From JAKFYM01 sp964612065 (GTDB lineage Bacteria; Bdellovibrionota; UBA1018; CAIPTA01), in the NCBI GenBank assembly GCA_964612065.1, contig CAZTCD010000004.1, positions 21,550 through 85,549 on the forward strand: DNA of 64,000 bases, written 5' to 3'. Made by a program: the position numbers and the translations under genes. Numbering within the stretch: position 1 is the first letter of the stretch; each line of letters begins with the position of its first letter. Shown here in pieces: positions 63,552 to 64,000 of the stretch. The notes below the pieces were generated by a model. The model saw only the letters and a list, made by a program, of their open reading frames with translations. It was not told the origin of the DNA and did no database searches.

Positions 63552-64000
63552 CTACTTTAATTTCGGATCCAGGCAATCGCGAAGAGCGTCGCCCAGGATG
63601 TTCAAAGCCAGAACCACTATCAGCATCGCGAAGCTGGCAGCCGTCAGCTGCCACCAGACGCCCCGCGCCAATTCCAATTTCGACTCGTCAATCATGGTAC
63701 CCCAGCTCGGCACGCCCTGCACGCCCAGGCCCAGGTAAGACAAAATCACTTCCGTTTTGATCGCGCCCACGAAGATGAACGAAAGGTTCACAATCACCAG
63801 GTGAACCACGTTCGGGAGGATATGGATAAAGATACGGCGGCTATGCCCCGCGCCCAGGCTGCGGGCAGCCTGCACATAATCCCGCTCTTTATGCTTCATG
63901 AACTCACCCCGGATCAAACGGCAGGTGCCGATCCAGAAAGTGGCCCCTAATGCGATCACGATCGAGTGCAGCCCCTTTCCCAGCACCAGGGCCATGGAAA
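63552..64000 (-). CDS. Peptide ABC transporter permease (DppC/OppC type), partial
   Basis: The 3' part of a DppC-like permease cut by the window edge. The EAA motif region RDYVQAARSLGAGHSRRIFI is present, then TM helices and the usual ending LNILGDALRDCLDPKLK. The true start is beyond 64000. First visible gene of the peptide-uptake operon. Confidence 0.88.
   Translation of the reverse strand, partial: SMALVLGKGLHSIVIALGATFWIGTCRLIRGEFMKHKERDYVQAARSLGAGHSRRIFIHILPNVVHLVIVNLSFIFVGAIKTEVILSYLGLGVQGVPSWGTMIDESKLELARGVWWQLTAASFAMLIVVLALNILGDALRDCLDPKLK

Overview
The window is about 64 kb of gene-dense bacterial DNA with moderately high GC. The protein content looks like a predatory or saprophytic member of the Bdellovibrionota (former Deltaproteobacteria). 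Evidence is a TIGR02147-family regulator (60054), a type known mainly from Bdellovibrio-like bacteria and Fibrobacter, and many orphan secreted proteins with signal peptides next to secreted hydrolases. Gram-negative envelope genes (RND pump with TolC, LolCDE/MacB-like ABC genes) fit this. The taxonomic call is inference; no rRNA is present.

Layout. 0-7.4 kb: a secreted orphan protein, a BON-domain protein and an adaptor/RND/TolC efflux operon. 7.4-19.9 kb: a run of mostly minus-strand exported proteins (PAP2 phosphatase, transglutaminase-elicitor-like protein, two HExxH-type putative metallopeptidases, a TPR protein with one c-type heme motif, a YVTN beta-propeller). 20-48 kb: a respiration/stress island with a six-gene operon (phospholipase D, universal stress protein, endonuclease, two-TM channel, D-2-hydroxyacid dehydrogenase, P-loop kinase), five CBS-domain genes, a histidine kinase/response-regulator cluster, an NtrC-type sigma-54 activator, the cbb3 oxidase locus ccoI-S-NO-Q-P-G plus a TauE/SafE-like gene, a beta-CASP metallo-hydrolase, an ABC exporter, a HemG-like flavodoxin, a persulfide-dioxygenase-like enzyme, OsmC and two DUF2892 proteins. 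48-60 kb: YgiD-like dioxygenase, YceI, two LysR regulators, an Old Yellow Enzyme, an MFS transporter, PPK2, TolB-like propeller and further secreted proteins. 60-64 kb: TIGR02147 regulator, a tRNA-Leu(UAG) followed by an unusual set of tRNA-tail repeats, and a dipeptide/oligopeptide ABC operon cut by the window end.

The most interesting signal is that the 25-48 kb island carries a repeated -24/-12 (sigma-54) promoter signature. Six sites fit TGGYA-N6-YTGC with correct spacing, and a seventh lies before the cbb3 locus. They sit immediately upstream of CBS genes, the PLD/USP operon, the DUF2892/HemG operon and the sigma-54 activator gene itself. The arrangement looks like a low-oxygen/energy-stress regulon (functionally similar to DosR or FNR/ANR regulons elsewhere) that is wired to sigma-54. 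A second unusual structure is the repeat array after tRNA-Leu, in which the last 20 nt of the tRNA are duplicated 249 bp downstream and each copy is followed by a long inverted repeat.
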